A stretch of 7,111 bases of DNA from Candidatus Coatesiibacteriota bacterium (GTDB lineage: Bacteria > B130-G9): contig QMNL01000080.1 in the NCBI GenBank assembly GCA_003647755.1, positions 1 to 7,111 of the forward strand. Direction: 5' to 3'. The translations under genes were made by a program, and so were the position numbers. Below the pieces are notes generated by a model that had not been told where the DNA came from, did no database searches, and saw nothing but the letters and a program-made list of their open reading frames with translations. Below are positions 6,276 through 7,111 of the stretch, in pieces. Within the stretch, counting starts at the first letter, position 1, and the number at the start of each line of letters is the position of its first letter.

Positions 6276-6953
6276 TTAATCTCCCCCGTCGATCTTGATC
6301 CAGTCATCCACATCCAATGCGCCCTCATGTTGCCGGTTCGCCCGCTCTCGCCTGTCGCGCGAGAGCCTCGAGACCATCCCCAACGTTATCTCCTCCATGC
6401 GCAGAACGTAGGTGTTTGTCCGTTTGAAAAAATAGCTGTGGGCGATGAGCGTCGGGATGGCCACTACAAGTCCAGCGGCCGTCGTCAGCAGCGCCTCGGA
6501 GATGCCTCCGGCGAGGTCGGAGGGATTGGTTACGCCTTTGCTGGAGATAACGCTGAAGACTTTGATCATCCCCGTTACAGTCCCAAGCAGGCCTAGAAGA
6601 GGGGCAATGCTGGCTATCGTTGACAGCACCGTCAGATACCGCGAGAGCCTATTCGCCTGGTCCTTGCCAACGCTCTGCACCACCTCCCGAAGCGTATCGC
6701 TCGGCAGATTACGCGATAGAATCGTCGTGTGAATCACTTTGGCAATCGGCGTCCGGCTCTTTCTCGATAGCTCAAGCAACTCATCCTCCCTCCCAGCCGC
6801 AACAAGTCGCTTCGCTTCACGGATGAACTCAGGAGGTATGATCCGCTCGTCTCTCAAGGCCAGCGATCGCTCGATGATCAACGCCAGCGACAGAACCGAG
6901 CACAACACGATCGGGATCATGACCGGCCCGCCGGCAACCAAGTAGTCGATCAT
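6276..6953 (-). CDS. exbB: TolQ/ExbB/MotA-family proton channel protein (right-hand copy)
   Basis: A 225-residue inner-membrane channel subunit that would form the pentameric stator around ExbD/TolR. TM1 covers about residues 8-30 (GGPVMIPIVLCSVLSLALII). A cytoplasmic loop (about 31-105) includes RSRTPIAKVIHTTIL. TM2 is about 107-133, with SIAPLLGLLGTVTGMI, and TM3 about 151-175, with GISEALLTTAAGLVVAIPTL; Thr125, Thr127 and Thr157/158 occupy the conserved polar positions. The C-terminus is basic, then acidic (DRRERANRQHEG, DVDDWIKIDGGD). I choose the ATG at 6953, since family members begin right before the GGPVM helix and GGGGGA lies seven bases upstream. The GTG immediately before it is an alternative, and a longer frame from TTG 7004 adds 17 unconvincing residues without a ribosome site. 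Unlike the other ExbB it has no exported leader. Its ExbD partner is not adjacent: the next gene is the receptor, behind its own promoter. Confidence 0.93.
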   Translation of the reverse strand: MIDYLVAGGPVMIPIVLCSVLSLALIIERSLALRDERIIPPEFIREAKRLVAAGREDELLELSRKSRTPIAKVIHTTILSRNLPSDTLREVVQSVGKDQANRLSRYLTVLSTIASIAPLLGLLGTVTGMIKVFSVISSKGVTNPSDLAGGISEALLTTAAGLVVAIPTLIAHSYFFKRTNTYVLRMEEITLGMVSRLSRDRRERANRQHEGALDVDDWIKIDGGD

Positions 6954-7026
6954 CACCCCTTCCCCCAACTCATGCAACCCGCCAAATACGAGGAGTTTCC
7001 CCAATCGTGCCCGGGCCTGCTCAACT

Positions 7027-7090
7027 GAAGGCGTCCTTCCTGCATCCCCGTAAGGGGATGAACGTGAGTAGCCGTAGGTGCAACCTACGG
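7027..7090. repeat. cluster of three perfect hairpins, likely dispersed intergenic repeat
   Basis: Three perfect inverted repeats follow one another. GAAGG/CCTTC has a CGT loop (7027-7039). CATCCCC/GGGGATG has a GTAA loop (7043-7060). CCGTAGGT/ACCTACGG has a GCA loop (7072-7090). The minus-strand reading of the last two recalls, from memory, a family of short dispersed repeats common in intergenic DNA of Bacteroidota and other environmental bacteria, whose accidental translations contain a TFIPLRG-like string. No gene is seen in 6954-7111. The cluster lies just upstream of the right-hand exbB and could terminate or process transcripts entering from the right, though no T-tract is evident on the minus strand. 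Confidence 0.6.
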
Positions 7091-7111
7091 ATCAACGCCA
7101 AAGAAGAAAAG

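Noticed and set aside
6954..7004. N-terminal extension of the right-hand ExbB from TTG 7004
   Set aside because: There is no ribosome site, the start codon is rare, and the 17 added residues (MGKLLVFGGLHELGEGV) precede the usual family start.

Overview
All recognisable genes lie on the minus strand, so the window reads from right to left. It is a cell-envelope locus of a diderm (Gram-negative-type) bacterium. In transcription order it holds a TolQ/ExbB-type proton-channel subunit (6276-6953), a TonB-dependent outer-membrane receptor with an N-terminal carboxypeptidase-regulatory-like domain (3528-6041), a second TolQ/ExbB subunit (2509-3392, interrupted by an apparent frameshift), two tandem ExbD/TolR subunits (2084-2512 and 1637-2074), a secreted protein of two predicted beta-sandwich domains (564-1535), and the 5' part of a lysine/glutamate-rich secreted protein that runs off the left edge (1-409). 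The receptor architecture, the paired ExbD genes, the exported low-complexity leader on one ExbB, and a beta-sandwich protein recalling the flanking domains of GWxTD proteins together suggest a member of the FCB superphylum, the Acidobacteriota or a related candidate phylum. That placement is inference; no rRNA or taxonomic marker is present.

Region by region: 6954-7111 carries three compact hairpins that look like a dispersed intergenic repeat, and no gene is visible there. The gap at 6042-6275 contains a very good sigma70-type promoter (TTGACA, 17 bp, TAGAAT) reading into the receptor gene, with a 17-bp inverted repeat overlapping its -10 and presumed start point, followed by a leader of about 145 nt. 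From the receptor leftward the genes are close: a 135-nt gap, then exbB-exbD overlapping by 4 nt, then a 9-nt gap to the second exbD, then 101 nt, then the secreted protein, then 154 nt to the left-hand gene.

Working model: the ExbB-ExbD-ExbD set is an inner-membrane proton-driven motor that energises the adjacent outer-membrane receptor, and the two downstream exported proteins are envelope accessory factors. No TonB gene lies in the window, so the coupling protein must be encoded elsewhere. The substrate of the receptor cannot be told from the sequence. The most notable oddities are the single-base frame break exactly at the junction between the exported leader and the channel domain of the second ExbB, the operator-like palindrome on the receptor promoter, and the two unassigned secreted proteins.
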